21,725 nucleotides of DNA from Natronoplasma sp964602715 (GTDB lineage: Archaea; Thermoplasmatota; Thermoplasmata; Halarchaeoplasmatales; Halarchaeoplasmataceae), in contig CAZRSB010000032.1 of assembly GCA_964602715.1 (NCBI GenBank), positions 1-21,725 on the forward strand, written 5' to 3'. Position numbers and translations under genes: made by a program. Numbering within the stretch: the first letter of the stretch is position 1; every line of letters starts with the position of its first letter. Below the pieces are notes generated by a model. It searched no databases. It saw only the letters and a list, made by a program, of their open reading frames with translations, and was not told the origin of the DNA. Below, one piece after another: positions 15,484 to 21,725 of the stretch.

Positions 15484-16347
15484 ATGTCCAAGGATCAGCT
15501 CTACAATCATGTTGATGAAGCGATAATCCCTGCCGGTAGGGACGGAAATATATTTAAAGACATAGAGTGGGAGAAAACTCGAATAGTGGTGACTGATAAG
15601 TACTTGATTTTCAAAGGGATGGAACATGAAGGATATCTTCAACTCAACAATATTTATAATTTAGATAAGACATTAAAATTCAATAAAGGTAAAGGTAAAG
15701 ACATACTCAATTTCTTTTATAAAAAAGGTGAAGAAACCTATTTTGGTTTGATCAAGTCTGCTCGAAAAGACTATCTAAAAAGATCTATCCTGGTGGCTTC
15801 GATATCTACGATCCCAATATTTTTTATTTCTCCGTATAGGGTAGGAGGTCGAGTGCAAACCGATGAGGATTGGGTGAGAGGGATCTTGGAGATCACTCCT
15901 TCAAAAATTTTAATAAAAGATGTAAGTAAAAAATTATTAGCACAACTTACAGGAGATGAAGTTTTTCGGGTTGATTCTGATAGAGTTAAGGGACACGATG
16001 CTCTCAAAATAAGTTATATTAAAGATGAGAAGGAAAAAACAGATTTGATGTATTCGCCAGGAGTATCTCTTTCAATCCTTCATGATTTTTTCAAAAATGT
16101 TTTGATGAGCGATAAGACTGACAATATACCAATTTCAGAAGTTGAAAAAGAGATGATGTTAGCCATTGAGAGCGGTATAAATTCTTCAATGGAATTATCA
16201 GAACTTACAGATCAAGATCACAGAAATATAATAAAACATATAGACGCCCTAAAAGAGAAAGGTTTTATCAAAGAGATAGGTATAGATAAGATAGTTGATT
16301 TAACATCGGCTGGAAAGAAAAAAATAGGCGACTCTTTAGAAAGGTGA
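15484..16347 (+). CDS. cheF2: CheF-like archaeal chemotaxis adaptor, copy 2
   Basis: A 287-aa CheF (DUF439) protein, co-linear with the copy at 11553 from end to end but clearly diverged. Shared blocks include GEETYFGLIKSARK, LKRSILVASIS and IFFISPYRVGG in the N-terminal domain, and GINSSMELSELTDQDH with IDALKEKGFIKEIG in the winged-helix-like end. It differs in the 130-165 region and lacks the basic KKKGKKRK linker. It opens an operon with cheW and cheR: the cheW ribosome-binding site overlaps its stop. CheF proteins connect CheY to the archaellum motor in Halobacterium, where two CheF copies are also known. The separate roles of the two here cannot be inferred. Confidence 0.88.
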   Translation: MSKDQLYNHVDEAIIPAGRDGNIFKDIEWEKTRIVVTDKYLIFKGMEHEGYLQLNNIYNLDKTLKFNKGKGKDILNFFYKKGEETYFGLIKSARKDYLKRSILVASISTIPIFFISPYRVGGRVQTDEDWVRGILEITPSKILIKDVSKKLLAQLTGDEVFRVDSDRVKGHDALKISYIKDEKEKTDLMYSPGVSLSILHDFFKNVLMSDKTDNIPISEVEKEMMLAIESGINSSMELSELTDQDHRNIIKHIDALKEKGFIKEIGIDKIVDLTSAGKKKIGDSLER

Positions 16348-16351
16348 TAAA

Positions 16352-16852
16352 ATGGATGATAATGAAAAAGAAGAAATCGATGAAGATTCCGACGAAGAAG
16401 AAAAACTTTACACTATTTTTAATCTCAATGGAGAAGATTATGGAATTTCTGTAGAGGTGATGGATGAAATAGTTAAAGATATAGATACTTTTAATGTTCC
16501 AGCATCTCCAGAATATCTACTAGGAGCCACAAACTTACGAGAAAACGTAGTACCTGTAATAGATCTCAAATTATTAATAGGATTAGGCAAGACTAAAGAT
16601 GGATGGGAGGAAGTTTTATTGGTGAGACATGAAGGTAAGAGATACGCGATGCCTGTAGACGAAGTTAAAGATATGATCTCTCCAAAAAAGCAACAGATGG
16701 TCGATCCTTCATCTATCACCAATCTGAGGGAAAAGAACATAAAATGGATGATCAAATTAGATGACAACAAGAGTGTGAGGGTCCTTGATTTTAAAGAGTT
16801 ACTAAGTGGGATCATAGACGACTTTGAAATAGAAGAAAAACTCGGAGAATAA
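16352..16852 (+). CDS. cheW: Chemotaxis coupling protein CheW
   Basis: A 166-aa single-domain CheW that bridges chemoreceptors to the CheA kinase. After an acidic N-terminal tail (about 1-17), the SH3-like core shows the family pattern: YTIFNLNGEDYGISVEVMDEIV, the PASPEYLLGATNLRENVVPVIDLK segment with the conserved N-x-R-x-x-x-x-P-V-I-D-L core, and VRHEGKRYAMPVDEVKDM. It starts 4 bp after cheF2, with Shine-Dalgarno aaaggtga overlapping that gene's end, and is followed by cheR 3 bp later. Confidence 0.94.
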   Translation: MDDNEKEEIDEDSDEEEKLYTIFNLNGEDYGISVEVMDEIVKDIDTFNVPASPEYLLGATNLRENVVPVIDLKLLIGLGKTKDGWEEVLLVRHEGKRYAMPVDEVKDMISPKKQQMVDPSSITNLREKNIKWMIKLDDNKSVRVLDFKELLSGIIDDFEIEEKLGE

Positions 16853-16855
16853 AAG

Positions 16856-17677
16856 ATGAAATTGGAGAAAGATACTGATTCATATGGGTTTAAAAGATTA
16901 AAAAATGAAATATCTAAAAAGATTGGGGTTGATTATGATAATTATTCAAACCGTCATTTAAGAAGAAGATTTCATGCTAGAATGAGAGTGGTAGATACCC
17001 CTAAATTTTCAGATTATCTTAACTATTTGAAGAAGAATGAGAAAGAAGAAATTGAAAAGCTGAGAGATCTTTTAACTGTTAACGTTACTAAATTTAAGAG
17101 AGATATAGAAGTTTGGAAAATCATCGAAGGAGAGGTAGTACCTGACCTACTAAACAAGGACAAAACAGGATTGAATAGGATAAGAGCCTGGTCGGCTGGA
17201 TGTGCCACTGGTGAAGAGCCCTATTCTCTTTCTATTTGCTATCTTAAGAATAAATCCTCGAGTGGACCCTCTTTTAAAATAACGGCCACAGATTTAGATA
17301 GTGAAGCGCTTACATTCGCAAAAAGAGGAGAATATCCTGATAAATCATTAAAAAATCTATCAAGAACTGAGAAAAGAGACTTTTTTAATGATGTAGATGG
17401 TGGATGGAAAATCAAAGAAAAAGTTAAAAGACAGGTGGATTTTAAGAAAAAAGACATTTTCAAAACAAGGTTCACTCAAAAATTTGATTTTATATCATGC
17501 AGGAATCTGATGATATATTTCAATAACGAGGCCAAAACAAAACTCATGGAGAGACTTGTAGAAAGTTTAAGACCAGGAGGATATCTTGTGATAGGGATGT
17601 CGGAAAATCTAAGAGCCCCTGCAAAAGACAAAGTAAAAGCATACAATTTGAGAAAAAGGGTTTTTTTGAAAGAATAG
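16856..17677 (+). CDS. cheR: Chemoreceptor methyltransferase CheR
   Basis: A 273-aa S-adenosylmethionine-dependent methyltransferase that methylates glutamates on chemoreceptors for adaptation, opposed by CheB. The helical N-terminal domain (about 8-70) contains the basic NRHLRRRFHARMR stretch. The TVNVTKFKRD motif (74-83) is the counterpart of the usual NVTxFFRD, with Lys in place of one Phe. The SAM-binding motif AWSAGCATGEEPYSL is at 111-125, the ribose-binding TATDLD at 143-148, and CRNLMIYF at 215-222. No TPR or pentapeptide-binding extension. Last gene of the cheF2-cheW-cheR operon, ending 6 bp from the stop of cheA on the other strand. Confidence 0.94.
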   Translation: MKLEKDTDSYGFKRLKNEISKKIGVDYDNYSNRHLRRRFHARMRVVDTPKFSDYLNYLKKNEKEEIEKLRDLLTVNVTKFKRDIEVWKIIEGEVVPDLLNKDKTGLNRIRAWSAGCATGEEPYSLSICYLKNKSSSGPSFKITATDLDSEALTFAKRGEYPDKSLKNLSRTEKRDFFNDVDGGWKIKEKVKRQVDFKKKDIFKTRFTQKFDFISCRNLMIYFNNEAKTKLMERLVESLRPGGYLVIGMSENLRAPAKDKVKAYNLRKRVFLKE

Positions 17678-17683
17678 TTTCTA

Positions 17684-19633
17684 TCAGTCTCTAGAGTTTT
17701 CTACCCAATGTAGCGTATCGAGGATCATTGCTATTGTGCCATCTCCTAGAATAGTTGCCCCCATGAAACCCCCCAACCCTTGAAGATGCTCAGGCAGAGG
17801 TTTGATGACGATTTCTTTTTCTGTTAAAACTTCGTCTATAACCAATCCAGCCGTTTTTCCTTCCTTTGAGATTATTGATACGGTAAGTTTTTCTTCATTT
17901 TCCTTTATTTTTTTAGTATCGATATCCTCAAATTCGTTAGGCAAGTATATTAGTGGTAAATAATTCTCCCTGATTCTCATGAAATCATCTCCTTTGATCT
18001 TCTCAATATTCTCAGGGTCGACTTGAGCAGTCTCTACAACATCTTCTAAAGGAAGCGCATAGGTTCCACCTCTCACCTTAATCAAAAATGCTTGTACGAT
18101 AGCCACTGATGGAGGTAACGTCAACCTTATAGAAGTACCCTCATTCTTCTCCGATTTGACATTGACTTCGCCTCCAAGAGAATCCATAGTTTTTTTCACT
18201 ACCTCCATTCCTACGCCTCTACCGGATACTTGAGTAACTTCATCCTTTGTAGAAAAATGAGAGTTGAAAATCAACATATAAAGCTCTTCATCGGATATCT
18301 CATCAACTTCGTCCTCATCTAAAAGTTCTCTTTCTATAGCTTTAAGTTTGATTTTTTCTTTATCAAGACCTCTACCATCATCACTGACTTCGATCACAAC
18401 GTTCTCTTCTTTCTGTTTAGCTGCCAGTTTTATTTTACCCTCTGGAGATTTTCCCTTTTCTTTTCTTTCTTCGACAGGTTCTATTCCGTGATCTATGGCG
18501 TTTCTAAGAAGGTGGACCATAGGATCAGTGATCCTGTCAAGTATTGATCTGTCCAACTCTATTTCCTCGCCAATCATCTCAAAATTTACCTTTTTGTTGT
18601 TATCCTTTGCCAAGTCCCTAACCATCCTAGGAAAACGGCGGAATACTGTTCTTACTTCTGTCATCTTCATGTCTAACACGGACTCTCGTAGATCTCCTGA
18701 GATCCTATCTATCCTACTGGTCACGTTGGACAGTCTATCAGACTCAGTCGTACGGGAGATATCTTCTAAGGAACCTTTTGATATTACCAGTTCACTCACC
18801 AAATTCATTATATGTTCTATATCTTTAAGATCCACCTTTATTTTATCTGAGGTTTTTATTTTTCTTTCTTTTTTACTCTTTACATTTTCATCTTCTTTTT
18901 GAGTTTTTTCTTTTTTCTTTGTTAATAATTTACTCCCTTTATCTCTTTTAACTTCAATGGTTAAACCAGCTGTCTTATCTAAATCACTCTTATCTATCTC
19001 TTTCTCAGTTATTAGATAAAATTGATTATGTGATGGATCTACTTTCTCTGGATCTGGATGAAAAATATTATAATCAAAATCTATTTTTTCTTTAACTTCC
19101 ATACCTCGAACCGATGGTAGTTTCTCTTCTTCAGAGACAGTTATTATAGCCAGAGTTACTTCTTTTGATTGTTCTTTCAATAATCCTTTGATCTTTTTAG
19201 GAAGATAGATTTTCATTTCTGTATCTGATAGATCTTCCGTCTCATCTTGTTCTTCTTTTTTTGAATCTTTTTTTTCACTTTGTATAGATTTATCAAGTTC
19301 TTCGATCAAGTGAGAATAGTCAATTTTTTCTCCTTTTGCAAGGATTTCTATAGTATCTACGCATTCGAATAATAAATCAAAAAGATTTTTCTCAACCTTA
19401 CTATTTTCGTTCTTTAATTTATCGAAAAGCTCTTCCATCCGATGGCTTATCTTTTGAATCCCCTCATAGCCCATTGTTCCTGCCATGCCCTTGAGAGTGT
19501 GGCTAGCTCTGTATATCTCTTCAATAAGATCTAAATCGTTTGGATCATCTTCTAATGATAATAAAGTTTCATTCATCTTTTCTATTTGCTCTCTTGTCTC
19601 TTCTTCAAACATTTCTTGGTATTCCTCGCTCAT
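17684..19633 (-). CDS. cheA: Chemotaxis histidine kinase CheA
   Basis: A 649-aa kinase that autophosphorylates in response to receptors and passes phosphate to CheY and CheB. Domains: P1 Hpt (about 1-110) with phospho-acceptor His45 in RASHTLKGMAG; a P2-like regulator-docking region (about 135-230); a Lys/Glu-rich linker (232-262); P3 dimerisation helices (about 265-330); P4 ATPase (about 335-507) with N-box HLLRNAIDHGIEP, G1 DDGRGL, F-box FNSHFST and G2 GRGVGMEVV; and P5 CheW-like (about 510-645). All catalytic motifs are intact. Its ATG overlaps the cheB stop as ATGA, so the two are translationally coupled in a cheB-cheA operon. Confidence 0.95.
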   Translation of the reverse strand: MSEEYQEMFEEETREQIEKMNETLLSLEDDPNDLDLIEEIYRASHTLKGMAGTMGYEGIQKISHRMEELFDKLKNENSKVEKNLFDLLFECVDTIEILAKGEKIDYSHLIEELDKSIQSEKKDSKKEEQDETEDLSDTEMKIYLPKKIKGLLKEQSKEVTLAIITVSEEEKLPSVRGMEVKEKIDFDYNIFHPDPEKVDPSHNQFYLITEKEIDKSDLDKTAGLTIEVKRDKGSKLLTKKKEKTQKEDENVKSKKERKIKTSDKIKVDLKDIEHIMNLVSELVISKGSLEDISRTTESDRLSNVTSRIDRISGDLRESVLDMKMTEVRTVFRRFPRMVRDLAKDNNKKVNFEMIGEEIELDRSILDRITDPMVHLLRNAIDHGIEPVEERKEKGKSPEGKIKLAAKQKEENVVIEVSDDGRGLDKEKIKLKAIERELLDEDEVDEISDEELYMLIFNSHFSTKDEVTQVSGRGVGMEVVKKTMDSLGGEVNVKSEKNEGTSIRLTLPPSVAIVQAFLIKVRGGTYALPLEDVVETAQVDPENIEKIKGDDFMRIRENYLPLIYLPNEFEDIDTKKIKENEEKLTVSIISKEGKTAGLVIDEVLTEKEIVIKPLPEHLQGLGGFMGATILGDGTIAMILDTLHWVENSRD

Positions 19634-20682
19634 CAGTTTTCCTCCATAAACATCTTAAGTAGTTCTTCTCCAATCTCATCCGGAGAACCTTCAAAATCAG
19701 GTTTTATTTTTTCTTTAGTTGCCTTTGGCATACCATATACAACGGAACTTTCTTCATCTTGAACCGCCAAATATCCACCGTTATCTTTAATGATTTTTGC
19801 TCCCATAGCTCCATCTTTTCCCATACCTGTCAGTATCACCCCTATGGTCTTATTTCGGTATATCTCGGCTGCTGATTGAAAAAGGTAATCCGCAGAAGGT
19901 CTAACACCATGCAATTTTGGCTTATTTTTTAGGACGATGGATTTTTCCTTGCTCCATTCATTAACCATACCGTGGTAATCTGAAGGTATGATGTAAACTT
20001 GGTTATTTTTTATCTTATCATGATCCTTTGCCTCTTTGACAGGCAATCTTAGTTTAGTATTCAAGGTCTTTGCCAAGTGACTAGTAAAATTCGGGGGCAT
20101 GTGTTGAACAACTACGATAGGAACAGGGAAGTCATTAGGAAATTTAGAGAGTAAATCATCTAAAGCATGTGTACCCCCTGTAGAAGATGCTATTGTGATT
20201 ATATGTCCTTTGTATTTTTCGGGCTTGAAATCTTTCTGGACAGTTTTCACTTTATCTTTAGTTAGATTTTCTAGGTCCATCCTAGCAGCATTTTTCACTT
20301 TTTTTATTATTTCTGAAGATTTCTTCCTTATATCCATGGAGAGAGAGCCGGAAGTTTTTGAAATAAAATTTACAGCTCCAGCATCTAAAGCTTTTATTGA
20401 CATATCACCCTCTCTTTTTCCAAGGGCTGAAACGATAACAATAGGGGTTGGGTCGTCGGACATTATTTCCTTTACAGCCGTCAGTCCATCCATTTTAGGC
20501 ATTTCTATATCCATCAATATGACATCGGGATTCATTTCTTGGTTCAGCTTGATAGCCTCTGCCCCGTTTTTCCCAGTCCCTATGACCTCGATTTCTCCAT
20601 CTTCTTCTAGGATGTCAGATAATATAGTTACCATAAAATTCGAATCATCTACTACAATCGCTTTTACTTTACTAGAGGTCAT
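19633..20682 (-). CDS. cheB: Chemoreceptor methylesterase/glutamine deamidase CheB
   Basis: A 349-aa two-domain protein that removes methyl groups from chemoreceptors when phosphorylated by CheA. The receiver domain (about 5-125) has acidic D12/D13, the phospho-acceptor D58 in LMDIEMPKMDG, and a late Lys in FISKTSG (K109). The linker is about 126-157. The methylesterase domain (about 158-345) carries the triad Ser166/167 in ASSTGG, His194 in QHMPPNF and Asp290 in TGMGKDGAMG. All key residues are present. First gene of the cheB-cheA operon, with a TATA box about 28 bp upstream of the ATG. Confidence 0.95.
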   Translation of the reverse strand: MTSSKVKAIVVDDSNFMVTILSDILEEDGEIEVIGTGKNGAEAIKLNQEMNPDVILMDIEMPKMDGLTAVKEIMSDDPTPIVIVSALGKREGDMSIKALDAGAVNFISKTSGSLSMDIRKKSSEIIKKVKNAARMDLENLTKDKVKTVQKDFKPEKYKGHIITIASSTGGTHALDDLLSKFPNDFPVPIVVVQHMPPNFTSHLAKTLNTKLRLPVKEAKDHDKIKNNQVYIIPSDYHGMVNEWSKEKSIVLKNKPKLHGVRPSADYLFQSAAEIYRNKTIGVILTGMGKDGAMGAKIIKDNGGYLAVQDEESSVVYGMPKATKEKIKPDFEGSPDEIGEELLKMFMEEN

Positions 20683-20703
20683 CTGTTGAAATATCCTTCA
20701 AAT

Positions 20704-20717
20704 CATATTTATAATTT
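20704..20717 (-). promoter_or_regulatory. TATA box of the cheB-cheA operon
   Basis: On the minus strand this reads aaattataaatatg, a near-consensus TATA box centred about 28 bp before the cheB ATG, so the transcript should be nearly leaderless. Confidence 0.55.
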
Positions 20718-20816
20718 CTCAACATTTCGGTGAATTATAGATTAAAACTTTGTCAGACAAGACAAAGGCAAGATAGAATTTGTTTTTACCACCCAGAGAC
20801 TCTCGTCGGTTATCAA

Positions 20817-20827
20817 AAATTATATTA
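20817..20827 (+). promoter_or_regulatory. TATA box of the small acidic protein gene
   Basis: The sequence aaattatatta is centred about 23 bp before the ATG at 20846, matching a leaderless start and arguing against the upstream in-frame ATG at 20780. Confidence 0.45.
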
Positions 20828-20845
20828 ACCCCTTTCAACATAGTT

Positions 20846-21025
20846 ATGTCCGACGATATGTCAGACGATGGTGGTTTGATGGATGGAAGAAATGTAGACG
20901 AACTGATTAAAAAAATGCACGAAGAAAAAGATCATACTGTAGATTATCTACGAGAATCCTTTAGCGAGGAAGAACTCGCGGACTTAAATCGAGAGATAAC
21001 AGCAGAAATAGAATTAAGCAACTGA
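20846..21025 (+). CDS. Unknown 59-aa acidic protein within the chemotaxis cluster
   Basis: A 59-aa soluble, strongly acidic protein with no family I recognise. The first 14 residues are Asp/Gly-rich (MSDDMSDDGGLMDG) and probably disordered. The rest is predicted helical: VDELIKKMHEEKDHTVDYL, then SEEELADLNREITAEIE, which could form a helical hairpin. No cysteines, no membrane segment. An in-frame ATG at 20780 would add 22 residues, but the TATA box falls between that ATG and 20846, so the shorter form is preferred. It lies divergent from cheB and convergent with cheY, and is followed by a strong terminator hairpin. Promoter, start and terminator together support a real gene. A link to chemotaxis is suggested only by position. 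Confidence 0.65.
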   Translation: MSDDMSDDGGLMDGRNVDELIKKMHEEKDHTVDYLRESFSEEELADLNREITAEIELSN

Positions 21026-21043
21026 ATTATAAAATTATTAAAA

Positions 21044-21094
21044 GGTATTGTGTAATCACACAATGCTATTAGTTTCTTTTTTTTTTAATTTTTT
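21044..21094 (+). terminator. Hairpin plus T-tract terminator
   Basis: Perfect 7-bp arms attgtgt (21047-21053) and acacaat (21058-21064) enclose a 4-nt loop. Three more base pairs (two of them G-U) extend the stem to 21044-21067. A long T-rich tract (21073-21094) with 12 consecutive T follows. It ends the 59-aa protein gene and may also insulate the convergent cheY gene. Confidence 0.75.
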
Positions 21095-21135
21095 AAAATC
21101 ACTAAACAAAGTAACAAATACAAAATTAAAGATAT

Positions 21136-21498
21136 CTAGTTTTCAAGGACCTTGCTGATCTCCTCTAGAACACTATCTTTTTTGAAAGGCTTTACAATAT
21201 ATCCATCCGCACCTCTCTTTATTGCCTCTGTGACTTTTTCATGCTGATCTACAGATGTGCACATGATTACCTTTTGGTTTTCGCTAAATTGTTTTATTTC
21301 TGATAAAGCTTCGAAACCGTCCATTTCAGGCATCACAACGTCTAGCGTTACTAAATCTGGATCAAGTTCTTTTACCATCTCAACTGCTTGTTTTCCATTT
21401 TCTGCTTCTCCCACTATATTGTATTTCATAGAGAGAATCTTTCGGAGCATTTTTCTCATAAATTTTGTATCGTCTACTATCAATACTTTCTCAGCCAT
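21136..21498 (-). CDS. cheY: Chemotaxis response regulator CheY
   Basis: A 120-aa single receiver domain that takes phosphate from CheA and, in archaea, acts on the archaellum motor through adaptors such as CheF. Key residues: acidic pair D9/D10 in LIVDDTKFMRKML, phospho-acceptor D53 in TLDVVMPEMDG, T81 in MCTSV, and K103 in YIVKPFKK. An in-frame ATG at 21525 would add nine residues. I prefer 21498 because MAEKVLIVDD is the normal N-terminus and a TATA box (21523-21534) overlaps the longer start. It is transcribed alone, apart from cheBA. Confidence 0.95.
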   Translation of the reverse strand: MAEKVLIVDDTKFMRKMLRKILSMKYNIVGEAENGKQAVEMVKELDPDLVTLDVVMPEMDGFEALSEIKQFSENQKVIMCTSVDQHEKVTEAIKRGADGYIVKPFKKDSVLEEISKVLEN

Positions 21499-21522
21499 TA
21501 TAATATGCCAAACTACTCTTTT

Positions 21523-21534
21523 CATATATAATTT
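21523..21534 (-). promoter_or_regulatory. TATA box of cheY
   Basis: On the minus strand this reads aaattatatatg, centred about 30 bp before the ATG at 21498, so the leader is only a few bases long. Confidence 0.55.
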
Positions 21535-21615
21535 TTCTGATTCTTTCTGAAAGCATATTGTGCTAGATTTCCAAAAATATTAATACCAACCGGTAATATT
21601 TTAATATTGATTCTT

Positions 21616-21725
21616 ATGGGGCTATTATTTGATAATAAGGAGGATGAATTGCGAAAAAGACTGAAAGAAAAAAATATTGAATTACGAGATTGCCAAAGGA
21701 AAAAAGATTTTTTCAATAGAACATT
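21616..21725 (+). CDS. Start of an unidentified gene, cut by the window edge
   Basis: An ATG at 21616 opens a frame that runs to the right window edge (36 codons). It begins MGLLFDNKEDELRKRL and continues as a highly charged, Lys/Glu/Arg-rich, probably coiled-coil stretch. AT-rich TATA-like sequence lies 15-40 bp upstream, and the gene diverges from cheY. From its place beside cheY it might be another chemotaxis or archaellum component, but the visible part is too short to identify. Confidence 0.5.
   Translation, partial: MGLLFDNKEDELRKRLKEKNIELRDCQRKKDFFNRT

Noticed and set aside
20195..20689. 164-codon plus-strand frame opposite cheB
   Set aside because: Entirely overlaps cheB, whose receiver and catalytic motifs are intact. 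No independent evidence for coding.
20780..20845. Upstream ATG that would extend the 59-aa acidic protein by 22 residues
   Set aside because: The TATA box lies at 20817-20827, downstream of that ATG, so the longer form would not be on the transcript.
1..21725. tRNA, rRNA, CRISPR arrays, transposase genes
   Set aside because: I looked in the intergenic stretches for cloverleaf-like arms, regularly spaced direct repeats and transposase-like frames and found none that could be supported.

Overview
The window is archaeal and probably belongs to a Thermoplasmata-like euryarchaeon. The evidence is an S19e / PDCD5 / L39e / L31e / eIF6 operon, an archaeal GluRS, S17e, the KEOPS subunit Pcc1, archaeal CoaD, and two copies of CheF, the archaea-specific adaptor between chemotaxis and the archaellum. 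TATA boxes lie about 25 bp upstream of many start codons, as expected for leaderless archaeal transcripts. Proteins are rich in Glu, Asp and Lys. The AT-rich DNA and acidic surface protein could fit a marine or mildly saline habitat. The class-level placement is inference.

Layout. Positions 1-2428 hold the 3' part of a large surface protein: three FnIII domains, three InlB/List-type repeats, two CARDB-like domains and a C-terminal anchor. Positions 2575-7429 are housekeeping: GluRS, a small zinc-ribbon membrane protein, a CoaD-DUF84 fusion, then the ribosomal protein/eIF6 operon. L39e (51 aa) is easily missed. Positions 7435-10801 carry a metallo-beta-lactamase-fold hydrolase, a GrpB-family protein, a two-part acetyltransferase, and an unrecognised protein with an HExxH zinc-protease motif. 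Positions 10946-11373 hold S17e and Pcc1, convergent.

From 11553 to the end the window is mostly chemotaxis: cheF1, an APC transporter with two C-terminal universal-stress domains (opposite strand), then cheF2-cheW-cheR, facing a cheB-cheA operon, and a separate cheY. An unknown 59-aa acidic protein sits between cheB and cheY. Together these supply the kinase (CheA), coupling protein (CheW), adaptation enzymes (CheR, CheB), response regulator (CheY) and two archaellum adaptors (CheF). No chemoreceptor, CheC, CheD or archaellum gene is complete in the window. The last 110 bases begin another gene, cut by the window edge.

Genes are tightly packed, with convergent stops 5-14 bp apart in three places. 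The only sizeable non-coding stretches are 12423-12719 and 14943-15483. The latter holds a start-less open frame that looks like a gene remnant and a perfect 14-bp palindrome. I see no tRNA, rRNA, CRISPR array or intact mobile element.
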